Of a stretch of DNA of 64,000 bases, positions 1-10,542 are shown one piece after another. Position 1 is the first letter of the stretch. The number at the start of each line of letters is the position of its first letter. The stretch is taken from NCBI RefSeq assembly GCF_000247695.1, contig NW_004624783.1:4090670-4154669 (forward strand), written 5' to 3'. The notes under the pieces were generated by a model. The model was not told the DNA's origin and made no database searches. It was given only the letters and a program-made list of their open reading frames with translations. Position numbers and translations under genes: made by a program. Source of the DNA: Heterocephalus glaber. Its lineage: Eukaryota > Chordata > Mammalia > Rodentia > Bathyergidae.

Positions 1-357
1 GTGAAATAAATAGGACACACATGTGTAAATACCGAATAGTTTCTCTGGTGTGAGAAACTGAAAGTGTAAATAAGGACTAAAAGATATAATAGATAGTGTG
101 AAATAGGAAGAAAAGGGGCAAAGGGGAAGGGGAAGTGGGAAGGGTAGGGGAAGGGAAAGAAGAGAATGGGATTAATATGAGAAAAGGAAAAAATGGAAGC
201 AAAGTCTTTGCAAATAAGGAGGGATGGAGGGGTTGAAAGGGCAGGGGAAGGGGGAAAAATAAGAACTAAGAGAGTATGTAAAGGTGCATATCTCCAGTGA
301 TGAATGTCATTATATTGTACACCTAAAATGTATCAATAAAAGGATTTTAAAAACATC
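1..357 (+). repeat. L1 3' UTR / 3' end (purine-rich)
   Basis: The purine-rich G/A tract (about 107-265) followed by tattgtacacctaaaatg and an A-rich end is typical of a rodent L1 3' UTR. The first 80 bases match the reverse complement of the L1 copy at 49300-49410 (shared gtgaaataaat and ggacacacatg), so both are the same L1 subfamily. The element is cut by the window edge. Confidence 0.7.
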
Positions 358-641
358 TTTCAACCACCTACAAGAGGTGGAGAAGCAAAACACAGCCCTT
401 TGATTTCTTTGATAGTATTTTCACCAGGAAAGTATGGCAGACAGTTTCATTGCCAGTGCTCTGCTGAGTGATATTTTTAAGACTAAATAATCATTACTCA
501 TGTTCTCTGTCCAACCAAGATCTCATATTTTTTAATGCTTTCAAGTATACTTTTATAATTTGTGCATATGTGCTAATACACATGCTTAAACATAAAATTC
601 ATAATAAAGTTCTAGTGTAATCTTAAAAAAAATTGTGGCAT

Positions 642-765
642 GAGACCCATTAATATGTCAGAGAAGCAGTTCAGTGGGTCATAACCAGCATTTTATTGAG
701 AGAGAAAGAGAGCGGGGAGGGGGGGGGTGGAATCAGAATACATGTCACATATAATCAGAACTTTT
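642..765. repeat. Interspersed repeat, copy 1 (ACCCATTA...GTGGGTCAT family)
   Basis: It contains gacccattaat and agtgggtcataaccagcat, shared with a second copy near 53520-53700. The layout resembles an old mammalian medium-reiteration repeat. I cannot assign a family name. Confidence 0.5.
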
Positions 766-780
766 GCTTCAGTTAAAGTT

Positions 781-3529
781 GGAGGGATGCTGTGCTGGTC
801 CACACAGCCCCTTTAGTTTAATCTTCCTTTCCAGCTCCTCACAAAACTGAGTCAACCACCAGTATGGAAAGATGACAAGAGGAGGGAATGTCTGGTAGCC
901 AGCCCATCCTGGTCTCAGGAACTCTCCCCCTTGTTGGAAACTTCTCTTGCTATCTTGAACTGAATAAAAAGCAGGTCCATTTCTCTTCCTGCATTATAGA
1001 AATCCCACCATCCTTTGTAGAATCATCCTTGATTACATCTCCTGGTAAAGAATTTAGGAATTCCAGCTCCTCAGATGAGAGGTTGGCAAACTTCTCACTG
1101 CTGATGACCCCCCTTCTCACTGTTCTGAAAAGGTGGCTGCAGGTTTCCAGAAAAGTCTTTCCTGGGACATGCTGCCTCAGCCACATTGGATGAGGCTGGC
1201 TCATGTTAAGACTGGGATGGAGATGTTCTTGTTCCCACCCACCATGGAGACCAGTAGTCATACAAAGACAATAGGAAGGGAAGGGGTAAACTAGGCCCAG
1301 AAATGTAATCGGGAAAGGGTGGTACTCCTGCAGTGTAGCACAAAAAGCCTCTACTGAGAGATAGGTACTTCCATCCCAGTCATTCCGTGCAAAGAGCTGT
1401 CACATTCTTTCACCCCAAGGTGGACACAGGGGTTCTTTTCACTCCCTCTGTACATGCAAGAAGGCAGAAGGAAGGGTCAGGGATTCCAGAGGGCTCTGGA
1501 ATGTCCACTTAATTCACAATGAACATACTGTGCATAAATGCAAATGCTTGAAGGGACTCTAGATGTCATCCACCCCGAGCTCCACACTTCACACAGTGTG
1601 CACTCTTCCCACAGAAGTTTGGAGCTTGCCCTAAGTCACGCAGAAGGCGGAGGCTGTGCAAAGGCTAGCAGCGGATCTTAGCCCACAAGTGGTCCTTCCT
1701 CCCTCTCACAGGTACTTGAGTGTCACTGGCTGTTGCTGTGGCCCTGCTCTTCCTCCTGTCAGTTGAAGAGAGGAGCCCAGCCATCCTCATTCCCAGGACC
1801 CCTCCCTGAAGTCCACATGGCACACCTGCTTCTGCCCACCACCCCTCCCATGTAGGGTATGGGGGCAGGTAAGATATGAGTGCTGGGGCTTTCGGACCCA
1901 GAGGGGAGCAGGGAGGGAAAGCCTGAGAGAAATAGCCACACATGATTAGTATGAGAGAAACACTATAAACTTGAGGTTATTATTAGATTTAATGCCTGAG
2001 TAAGCAGTTCACTTGGCCCTAATAGAAAATTGCTTGTGACAACTCTCCATAGCCACAGGACCAAGGGCAAGGCAATGGAGAGAAATGCTCTCACTTCGGC
2101 TGGGGAGTGGCAGATGCTGGGCTCAGACTGGGGTGGCCTGGGGCTCTGAGCAGCAGAGCAGCATGCATTGCTCCTCTAGGGCCAACAGTTCTGAGGGGAC
2201 AGGGAGCAGCAGGCTGCAGGTCTGATGGCCCTGGGCTGAGGCCAGTGCTCTGTCCTTGGCAAAGGAGAGGCTGTTCAGTGGTGTGATGGCCCCTCTGCCA
2301 ACTCTAGTTGACATGGTTTAGGAAGAAGCCCCCGTATCCATGTTTCCACCCTCAGCTGAGCCCATTAGGAATGTATCTCTGCCTCCCAACTGCTCTTCTG
2401 TGCTGTTAATTTGGGGTTGTATTAATTCCTGCTGTCATTATACAGCTAGGTGATGCAGAACAAAGCTTCTCATTAACATGGCCAACAAGCTGCTCCCACT
2501 GCTAGGGTTGGTTTTCCCCTCCTTACCGTCCCATCCCACCCAGTCTCCACTCACTCTGTCCTGACATCCGTGGAGCTTTGAACATGGGGAAATGACAGGC
2601 AGCCACTGAGACCCAGCCTGGCATTTGGAGTCACAGGTAACCAGTGAGCTACAGCAAAGGGAACAGCTTTGCTCTGTGAGGCCCTGCTTTGACCTCCCTT
2701 TTATTTAAAAACAGTTATTGTGCTTTTAAGCATCACCTGCGACTCCTCATGGTAGGTGTCCTGGGGTGCTGTGGTGGTGAGTCCAGACCATTGGTACACC
2801 AGGTCGCATTCCGAAGGTGACTGCCTGGCTGGTGCTGCTGTGATCTCACACCTCTCGTTCCTTTTGAGCCAAATCAGCTCATGACCCAGATCAAATCCTG
2901 TGCATAGCTTGGGGGCCAGGCCTCAGCAAGCTGCACCACCCACCTGCAAGAGTTTCATCTCATGGGCAAACCCAGGCACATCTCAGAGCTGGGAAGGATC
3001 GAAGTGGAATCCCCTGGTGTAGCCAACTTCTTCTGTTTTCACATTTTAGAATGTGTCATAAGGAAACCCTCAGGACTCCCACAGGACCGAAGACAGGTTT
3101 CATTTTGAAAGACTGAGGGCCTTTTCAGCCCTTTCTCTGTTCCTGTCTCCTCTGAATCATTCACTGGCGAACAGGTTTTATTCACTCTGAGTGGTGATCA
3201 CTGGAAAAACTGGAAAGCTCCATTCAAATGGTTATTCTGCCACTAGGAGCTAATGTATTAAATCACTGCCAGTGTCCCAGAGGCCCCCTGATGGGAGGTG
3301 GCCAGCACTGGCCGAAGACTCTCCCTGACAGCATCGTCTCTTTTCCAGCATGCCCCATGTGTCTTTGGCTCCAACCTCTGTGGCACCCAAGCACTTCAGT
3401 CCTTGCTGTCTCCTGGGCTTTCCCTCTCTCCTCAGTTGCAGAATGCTCACCTATTCCTTAAGGATCTACTTGGGGAGATCTGCTCTGTAGCCCCTCCTCT
3501 TACCTCCTTTCACTCCCACAACACTTCTT
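781..3529. other. Unique intronic sequence
   Basis: No exon, RNA gene or clear repeat was recognised in this stretch. Short open frames here have no splice context or recognisable similarity. A block near 2400-2490 (tgttaatttggggttgtatt and a cattaacatggcc end) looks AT-balanced and could be conserved non-coding DNA, but this is a visual impression only. Confidence 0.4.
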
Positions 3530-3665
3530 AGATTTCATCAGTAGCCCTCAACATACAGAGCAAAACACTCCTGGAGTTAGGTCTTATGGCATTGTTTGTA
3601 CCAAATGCCCAGCACAATATCTGGCTTACATAAACCTCCAACACCTGTTGCTTGAATAATGGAAT
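3530..3665 (+). repeat. L2 3'-end fragment
   Basis: It contains a degenerate form of the L2 3' end: cccagcacaatatctggctt and gttgcttgaataatgg, corresponding to the usual GCCTGGCACATAG...TTGAATGAATG signature. Confidence 0.5.
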
Positions 3666-3667
3666 CC

Positions 3668-3797
3668 TCCCTATTTTGTAAGCAGAGAATCATCACCACA
3701 GGATTCAAAAAGATTAGGTCAAGGTCACTAAGTCAAAATTCATGGGCAGCAGGATGAGAACTTGGGAACCACGGTTCTTGGGTGGGGCTCCACTAGT
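3668..3797 (-). repeat. MIR SINE, minus strand
   Basis: It follows the reverse MIR order: a degenerate ttttgtaagcagagaatc, then caaggtcactaagtc, then a degenerate aacttgggaacc region. This matches the MIR core and tRNA-related head in reverse orientation. Confidence 0.5.
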
Positions 3798-3894
3798 CTA
3801 TCAGAATCACCAGATTTCAGAGCATCCAGAGATCAGGAGTCAACTCATTTCTGTCTCCTTGCCCTTCATCCCTTAGGAAAGGGTGGTCCAAAAG

Positions 3895-4070
3895 GCTTGC
3901 AAATTCTTAGTATTGTGCTAATTAAAAACAATCCAATGAAGCTGGAGGCCCCATCATGCAAACAAGGAAAGCAGCTGGAATTGGCTCCCTGCTCTCAGGC
4001 AATGCCACCACAATTAAGGCTTGTGCTTAATCAATTCTCTCTGCTTTCTGTGCAGGCAACATATGACAAT
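3895..4070. promoter_or_regulatory. Candidate conserved non-coding element
   Basis: Non-repetitive, AT-rich block with homeodomain-type TAATTA cores (gtgctaattaaaaacaatcc and cacaattaaggcttgtgc). It has no coding potential. Plausibly an intronic enhancer of PLXNA4; conservation was not tested. Confidence 0.3.
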
Positions 4071-4729
4071 CACTGCATCCCTGGGGCAGGGAGCCAGCAG
4101 CAGGGAGCCAGGCAGACAGGGGGCTCAGCACACTTGGACGGAGTCCTTAGGGACACACAGAGGAGAAGCTCATCACACATACAAGAAGATACAAAAACAC
4201 TTAGCAAAGATCAGAGTCAGGTCTGGGGTGGGAGGATGATGAGATGGTTTTCCTGAAGATCACATGGGGACTCCAGGCAAGGTTCTGGGAGCCTTAGAAG
4301 GACAAGTTGGACTGGATCGAGAGACAGCTTTACCTACAGTTAGGGGCAGAGTGGGGTATTTGGGTTTTGCCTAGCCACTCACTACATGAGCAGGCAGAAA
4401 GAAGCCTTGTGAGCAGAAGCCCCAAACATATATGTGCATTGGCTCACCTAGAGGGCTTGTGCTGGGCTGCACTGAGGGGTTACTGCATCCGGAGAGCTGG
4501 ATGGGGTCTCGGGGTTGGCACTGTGAATACAAAAGATGCTGACACTGGGCCCCCCAGGACCACACCTTGAGAACCCCCATCCCAGAAGAACCAAACTGAG
4601 TTTCCCCAGGACACGGTACCATGTGAGTCTGAGGACCAGGTGGCATCTTTAAAAGTTGGGTCTTAAGGAAAAACACCACTGCTCATCCTCAGCACCCTCT
4701 CCCTCTCCCTCTGAAAGCTGCTGTGAGCA

Positions 4730-4875
4730 GAGAATGAAATGGTGCTTGTAATGTGACCAGCGGTGCCTAGTGCCATTAGCAATCAGTCCAAGTTAGTGCA
4801 TTTGATAATTATTGGTGGTTATTACCACCTGCATCAGCTTGCAACAGTAGTTTGTGACTCTGGGTTTGGTTGTCA
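4730..4875. promoter_or_regulatory. Candidate conserved non-coding element
   Basis: Non-repetitive block with gtgccattagcaatcagtcc, tgataattattggtggttat and accacctgcatcagc. It combines AT-rich homeodomain-like cores with an E-box-like CACCTG. Regulatory role is inference only. Confidence 0.3.
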
Positions 4876-7021
4876 CAGCATGGACTCAGTTCTCAATCCC
4901 CATTCCTGAGCCCTTGCTGAGGCATCCATCTCATCAATAGTGGCTCAGGAAAGAACGTGAGCCTCTCTCTCCAGCCTATCCCTGAGCCAGGGAAAGGTCT
5001 AAGCCTGAGGGAGAAACATGCGCACCCTTCCCACCAGGATACTAGACTGTTGACTGGGGCCTACCAGGAGCCCCTCCTGCTTGGCAGGATGCAGAGGCCG
5101 TGTGGAAGGGTTATTCCACAGAAGGCAGCAGCCATCCTGCCCCTCCCACAGCAGATGTCACCAGTCACCACTCCAGGGGGAAGTGCCATCTTCATCCCAC
5201 ACGTCAGATAGACCACTGGGGATCCACTTGAGCTGATACACAATGACATTTCCTGCAGCAGGAAACCAGCAATTTCTTTGTCACCACTGGCTCAATCTTG
5301 GCAGGCCACCCCCTGAGCTGGTTCCCTCGGCCCCAGCCCAGCCTCTGGGCTCTTTCCCCCAGCCACCTCAAGTGTGCCTCCATCAAGAAGGTGAGGTACT
5401 TCCTTAGGGAATATTGTGCAGTCCCTGCAGAGTGAGCTGTGGAGGCCAGGCTGAAGGTTATGATATGGTGGGACTGTGGAAAGTAGTGGCTGTGAGGCAC
5501 ACATACATCTACCTACCTCCTGGAGCCTGACTCATGTCTCCTCTTGGGGCTGAGGAGTCAGCCACACTTTTCCAGGTTGTTTCTCCAGGTTATGTGACAC
5601 GGGATGCCTGAATGGTGCCTAGGTCTTTCTGGATGCTGCACAGTGTCCCTTAGTCCCTGGGAAATTTGCAGGGCAGTTGCTGGACAGAGAACACACCCTT
5701 TCTGTTCTTCATTCCAGGTTGCTCCTGTGACATCCTCTCTAAGAAAGTTTTATGCTTATTTTCTCTTCAGAATCTGTTGCATCTGGTTATAATCTCTCCC
5801 AGAGCCAAGCCCCTTGCCTGCTGGTCCTCCTGTCCAACCGCTGGGCTAGATCCGAGGTAGGAGGTGTAGGCCGGGTCACCCCATCCTGCTGCCCTCAGTC
5901 ATCTCCCACAAAAGGCTCCCTTTGTGCAGCCCTCCCCCAAACCTAGAAGCCTTACTGATGTTATGATGGAGATGTGGGGGGAAGGGGTAAGTGTGGAGTG
6001 GGGTGAGGGTGACATGGGCCTAGAGGATCAGAAATGCAGCTGAGAAGGTGGCTCAAAATAGCTCATGGAGAACAGGCTTCTGCTTGACAGGCTGACAAGG
6101 CTGTGCCTGGAGCCATACGCTCCTCTTTGAATGCTCTGTCTCCTTCTAATTATGGATCTGTCAGGAGGAAGAGAAGCCAGCGCCTGCCCGACCTCCATGA
6201 CCCCTGCACTTAACGTGGAAATGTGGAAGTACAGCTCAGTCCCCATTAGCAGGGTCAGAGCCTAAAGGAAAATGTGCTGCCAGGCCATAAGGGGGAGGAC
6301 AATTCACAGGCGCCTCTCGGTCCCTGTGCCGCCCCGCCCCATCCATGGGCACTGGAAGTCTTCCCCTTTCCCCCCTTGCTGGTTTCCTCCCAGGTGATGG
6401 GAGAGCTCACTGGAGTTCTCTAGCATGCCCAGGTGTCCCTGTGTTCTCAGCTCAATCAGAAGAGCTGGGATCCACGGCTCCTCCAGAGGTTGGTGAGGAA
6501 ACGTAGAGAGAACACTTGCGGAAAATCTCTCAGCTATCAGGGACTAGCTTCATGTCCCTTTACACAGAATGAAATGCGATACACACTCTGATCTTTTTTT
6601 TTTTACAAAAATTGTTAACTTATATAAAGCAATACATAGGATTTAAATTCAGTATAATTTGATAGGCAAACAATACATAATTAAAGTTTTACTTTTCTCA
6701 CAGATTACTATATTCACTTAGGTGTCCACAAACCTATAAGGAGCAGACCCTCTGTACAGCTATCGAATGAGTGTCATAGCTTCATAAGTGCAGTGTTGGA
6801 AGGGTGACTAATGAAATGCATTCAAAGAGGATTGAATTTCCCAAGCAAGCAGGGTGCATAGGATCTCATTCTAGAAGAATTTATCACTTCAGAAGATTTG
6901 AGGGTAGAGGTCAGAATGGGAAGTCAGGAGAGTTTGATAATGCATGATTGTGACCTCCCTGTATCTTCAGCTAAAAGTTTCTATATACATATAGATATAA
7001 TACATACATACATCTAAAATA

Positions 7022-7024
<3 letters not shown>
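4876..7024. other. Unique intronic sequence
   Basis: No gene or definite repeat was recognised, apart from a poly-T run near 6594-6604. GC content is higher around 5000-6500. The open frames in this stretch are chance frames. Confidence 0.4.

Positions 7025-7060
<36 letters not shown>
7025..7060. repeat. (CT)n(AT)n compound microsatellite
   Basis: About ten CT units run directly into an alternating TA tract. Confidence 0.95.
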
Positions 7061-7270
7061 ATTTTAATTTGCACAATTGACCTATCTCTAATTGTTAGAC
7101 TGCAGCATGCCCCCACAATGTACCAAATTATGGAACGCTGTAGGTAGACCCAATGGGGTGTCTTTGGATGGTGGAGTCAGAGCTTAAGCTTACTGCCCTC
7201 CTGCCACAAAACTTGCTGAGTACCCTCTGTCCCAGCGCTGGACCCAGACACTGTGGAGAATGACATCCAC

Positions 7271-7640
7271 ACGATCCTTGCCTCCAGGGAGCTACATTCT
7301 CAGGCAGGAAACAAACAATAAATAACCAGTTGCAATTTCAGGTTGTGTTGTAAAGAAAAATATAGCCAGGCAAGGGAATGGAGATGTATTAGAGGAGTGG
7401 GGGTCATCAGAGTTGGGAGTCAGGGAAGGCCTCTCTAAGGAGAGTCGATGTTTGAGAAAGAGGTCTGCCAGGGGTGAGGGGCAGCCATGCAACATTCTGG
7501 GAAAGCATTCAGGGGACACAGGGATCCTGAGGCAGAGGACGGGGCTGGAGGTAAAGCAGGGAGGAGACTAGACAGAGGATGTGGACAGTGATGGTCTGTC
7601 ACATAGGCATGGGACATGGGGGCCATTAGCACCTAGTCTA
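7271..7640 (-). repeat. L2 LINE 3' region, minus strand
   Basis: In plus-strand order it reads gagctacattctcaggcagg, aaacaaacaataaataa, cagggaaggcctctctaagg, gaaagcattcagg: the reverse complement of the L2 3' portion. Similar copies occur at 26975, 42775, 44635, 57100 and 60745. Confidence 0.7.
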
Positions 7641-7643
7641 AGG

Positions 7644-7738
7644 TGTATTAGTCTGTGTTCTCCAGAGAAGGTAGAACAATATATATGCTTTTATAGAATA
7701 TAGCTCTATAAATATATACACGTGAGTATGTATAACAA

Positions 7739-7781
<43 letters not shown>

Positions 7782-8175
7782 GTATGCTCTATTGGTACAC
7801 ACACATACACACATATTTATTATAAGAATTTTTCTATGGCATTATGAAGGCCAAGAAGCCCCCAGATCTGCACTGGCAAGCTAGGAAGTCAAGGAAGGCA
7901 GTGGTATCGTTTTAGTCTGTGTCCAAGTGTGAAAACAGGAGAAGACCAATGTCCTTGCTTGAAAATAGTCAGACAGAAAGCAGGAATTCTCCCTTCCTCT
8001 CCCTTTTTGTTCTGTTCAGGCCATCAGTGAAGTGGATGATGCCCCCATATCTGCTTCACTCATTCACATGCTGATCCCATACAAAAACACCCTCACAGGG
8101 ACCCAGAATAACTCCAAACAAATATCTGGACACCTGTGGCCCAGTTGAATTGACATATAAAATTAACCATCACAA
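7644..8175 (-). mobile_element. Ancient ERVL-type solo LTR (MLT2-like), minus strand
   Basis: The left end tgtattagtctgtgttctcc and the right end aaattaaccatcacaa match the termini of an old mammalian LTR, with internal landmarks cttttgttctgttcaggcc, aaaaacaccctcacaggg and acctgtggcccagttgaatt. A microsatellite lies inside it (7739-7778). It is non-coding, a relic of an endogenous retrovirus. The family name is from memory. Confidence 0.7.
7739..7778. repeat. (TG)n(TA)n microsatellite
   Basis: A TG run passes into a long alternating TA run inside the LTR. Confidence 0.95.
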
Positions 8176-8187
8176 AAGGTGGTTCAT

Positions 8188-8318
8188 GGCCAGGTGTGAT
8201 GGTGCACAGCTTTAATCCCAGCACTTGGGAGGCTGAAGCAGGAGGATCATTGTGAGTTCCAAGCTCTCCTGGCTACACAGTGAGACCCTGTCTCAAAAAA
8301 ATGAAAAACAAGCAAAAG
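8188..8318 (+). repeat. B1 SINE (7SL-derived)
   Basis: Full-length B1: ggccaggtgtgatggtgcac at the head, then taatcccagcacttgggagg, ggaggatcattgtgag, ctggctacacagtgagaccc and an A-rich tail. B1 is rodent-specific, which supports the taxonomic call. Confidence 0.92.
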
Positions 8319-8508
8319 AGGTTTCACTTTAAGGTCTGTAAAAGAGAAGAGAAATGGGCAGGGGAGGCAGGAAGGGCTGCTGGTCCTCAAAGTCAGCTTC
8401 TGGGGCATCCACCGCCACCAGGCCTGGGAGGCTCCTCAAGGCCCACATCCACCCCTTCCCTTTTCTATGACTGTATTTAACATCCAAGTGTGATCTTTAG
8501 GGCTTAGT

Positions 8509-8916
8509 TGTAATTATTTCCTAGGGCTGCTGTGACAAAGAATGCTGAACTGGGTGGCTTGAAACATTAGAAATTTATTTTCTGTCTTAGAGTTCTGGAG
8601 GCTAAAAATGGGAAATTAAGGTGCAGGCAGGGCTATGCCCGCTAACTCTAGGTGCAGTCTTTCTTGGCCTTCCCTGGCTTCTGGTGTTCAGCTGTCCTTG
8701 GCCCTCTCTTTGTACTTGCATCAATCCTATGTTTGCCTCCATTCTCACAAGGTGTTTTTCTCTTGTTATGAGGAGATCGGTAATATTGGATTAGATCCCA
8801 CCCTAATAGCCTCATCTTTTTTTATTATACCTGCAAAGATCCTATTTCCAAATAGTCATGTTCACAGGCATGTTAGGGCTTCTTATCAATTTGGTGACAC
8901 CATTCAACCGATAATA
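8509..8916 (-). mobile_element. MLT1-type MaLR LTR, minus strand
   Basis: Reading plus strand: ttcctagggctgctgtgaca, aactgggtggcttgaaac, gttctggaggctaaaaatg, gatcccaccctaatagcctc, ctgcaaagatcctatttcc, ending cattcaaccgataata. This is the reverse complement of the MLT1 LTR layout, which is seen in the forward sense at 13818-14219. Confidence 0.8.
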
Positions 8917-9654
8917 CTTGTCTTTCTGACATTTCCTTAGGAGTCAGAGACACATCCACTGGACCCTGGGTTATTAAAATGGCAAGAACTCCACAGTTGT
9001 CTTTCACTTATTAACAAACCCACTGGCTGGAGATGACCAGGCACCTGGCAACTTCTTGGAAGTTCTGAAGCATGCTTGCCCACACCTCCAATCCCGGGGA
9101 AGTTTTAGACACCCTCTAAGAGGCCACTTGGAACAGTTGCTGCTCAAGCTAGAACCAGAATGACCTTTGCTTTCTTCAGCTCCTGGGTGAAGCTGAAAGT
9201 TAACAGAAGACAGGGCCAGTTTGAGAGCCCTGTAGGTGAAGCCAGGTGGGACAGGTGTCTGACTTCCTGCACAAAATGTTTTTGGCAATTTGCCAGTCGG
9301 GGGACCCTGCCAGAGCCCCAGGTGAAGAAGTGGAGGCCGAGTCTATTTTGTGCCCTGTCGGTGGTGGTGAGGTGGTGGGGTAGGCAGTGCTGATTTTCAT
9401 CTTTTCCCGAGGACGTTAAGAAAAGCCCATAAAGTAGATTCTGCTCCTTGTCACTCCACTCGGCATACAGACATCTTTCCAGGAATCTTAGACGCTTCTA
9501 TTTTGGCAAAATTCAGTTCTCATCCATCCTCCCATGTCCCTACCACCCGACAGCATCTGGAGAATCCTTCCAGAATAAACTGGCTACAGGCGTGCCACCC
9601 ATTTGCCCTGTGGAAAAGCCCTTTATTCTGCAAATGACTCTAAGCTTATCTGAA

Positions 9655-9960
9655 GGGGCTCTCCAATTTGCAGCATTTTTAATAACCAAATCTCATTCCT
9701 TTCCCAGTGCAAAGAAGAGAGAGATTTATTCTGGCCAGTTTATCCTAAGTAAATCTTGGATATCTTGGTTTTACATTTTAACGAGAAACAAGTACTTTAT
9801 AATAACTGCTCAGATTAAACTCCAACATTCTCTCAAACCATTAACCTGAAGGAATTGTAACGATAAATTAAACATATTAATGAAGCTGTACTACAAGCTC
9901 AAAATTTGTTAGGTAAATTATAGCATTATTAGCAACCAACTTGACTTATCACAGTCTATC
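9655..9960. promoter_or_regulatory. Candidate conserved non-coding element
   Basis: About 300 bp of non-repetitive, AT-rich sequence with repeated taat cores (tttttaataaccaaatctc, aaacatattaatgaagctg, tagcattattagcaacc). No coding frame or SINE signature is seen. Enhancer function is inferred only from composition. Confidence 0.3.
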
Positions 9961-10510
9961 ACTGAGGGGAAATGAAGTAAAACAGTGATTATGTGATGTA
10001 ATAACAACAGAATAAATAACAACAGAAATGGTTGTTACCAAGAAATACAAATCTGCTGAGAACATTTTCACTTGGGTGTCAAACCTGAGGATTTTTAAAC
10101 ATTTTTTTTCTCTTGGATTCTCCCTTAACCCCTTTCTGTTTTCTCCTCGTCTTGCCTTTCTCCTCCTTGCCCCATCCATCAATTTGCTTCACTCTCCTCT
10201 TGGAAGTAGCATCTCAGTTGGTGCTTTACTAGTCCATGTACTTGTCTGCAACTCTCCACTCACTTTTTGGAAATACTACAGATCTCTCCAGAGCCCTAGT
10301 TACACATTGTTTGTCTGTCTGGTTATCTCAGTGCAGCTTAGCACAGTCCCAGCTCCATCCCAGTCCTGAGGCAGATGTTAGGATTATTTACATCTGAATT
10401 AGTTTGTACCTTACATAGAATCACATATGGCATGCTTGGGGGAGCCGTGACCACATAAAGCACTCCTTCTTCAGAGGTTGGGGTACAGCCACACAGATAT
10501 TAAAGGATAG

Positions 10511-10542
10511 TAATAATAATAACAATAATAATAATAATAATA
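10511..10542. repeat. (TAA)n microsatellite
   Basis: About ten TAA/TAAC units with one interruption. Confidence 0.95.
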
